A stretch of DNA of 5,261 nucleotides from Prevotellaceae bacterium (GTDB lineage Bacteria; Bacteroidota; Bacteroidia; Bacteroidales; UBA932): assembly GCA_031289995.1 (NCBI GenBank), contig JAITOI010000164.1:1-5261 (forward strand). The letters are read 5' to 3'. Made by a program: the position numbers and the translations under genes. Positions 5,231 through 5,261 of this stretch are shown here, one piece after another (within the stretch, counting starts at the first letter, position 1; the number at the start of each line of letters is the position of its first letter). A model generated the notes under the pieces. The model saw only the letters and a program-made list of their open reading frames with translations. It did no database searches and was not told where the DNA came from.

Positions 5231-5261
5231 AAACAGTTGGTTTGGCCATTTCTCCGTTCGA
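5227..5261 (+). CDS. Possible start of a gene cut off by the window edge
   Basis: The ATG at 5227 opens a frame reading MKTVGLAISPF that stays open to the last base. Support is positional only: it lies downstream of the promoter at 5124-5131 and overlaps the preceding short ORF. Eleven residues are too few to name a family. Confidence 0.25.
   Translation, partial: MKTVGLAISPF

Overview
The window looks like a chromosomal segment from a Bacteroidetes (Bacteroidota) bacterium with a fairly GC-rich coding sequence. The evidence is the promoter style: -7 boxes of the TAnnTTTG type lie just upstream of genes (positions 105-112 and 5124-5131, plus a near match at 3172-3179). The gene starts lack Shine-Dalgarno sequences and are A/T-rich, and the protein families have a Bacteroidetes flavour. 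Genus cannot be decided from the sequence.

Layout. Positions 130-2316 hold a tight two-gene plus-strand unit: an outer-membrane beta-barrel of the PagL-like lipid A deacylase / acyloxyacyl hydrolase family, followed 3 bases later by an AEC (auxin efflux carrier) family inner-membrane permease. Positions 2317-2606, between convergent genes, are a compact island of repeats: a 19-bp direct repeat, a REPIN-like pair of inverted 28-bp hairpin arms, and a second inverted repeat next to the 3' end of the following gene. Positions 2607-3002 on the minus strand hold a HicB-type antitoxin with a C-terminal helix-turn-helix but no visible HicA toxin beside it. Positions 3003-3236 are a divergent intergenic region with a hairpin upstream of hicB, a Bacteroidetes-type promoter and short cgtaatt repeats. 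Positions 3237-5075 hold a 612-residue sodium:solute symporter (SSS family) with the sodium-site residues intact. The last 186 bases hold an 8-bp tandem repeat, the best promoter match of the window, and what may be a very short ORF overlapping the start of a gene that runs off the edge.

How the parts relate. The first two genes are probably co-transcribed, but no shared pathway is obvious: one acts on or sits in the outer membrane, and the other exports an unknown small molecule across the inner membrane. The symporter is a stand-alone transport gene of unknown substrate. No complete new system is evident. The more interesting signals are an Asn where PagL has its catalytic Glu, an intergenic-type repeat inside the first CDS, an 18-of-20 match between two promoter/initial-transcribed regions, the repeat island at 2331-2599, the orphan HicB, and the promoter-plus-repeat arrangement at the right edge.
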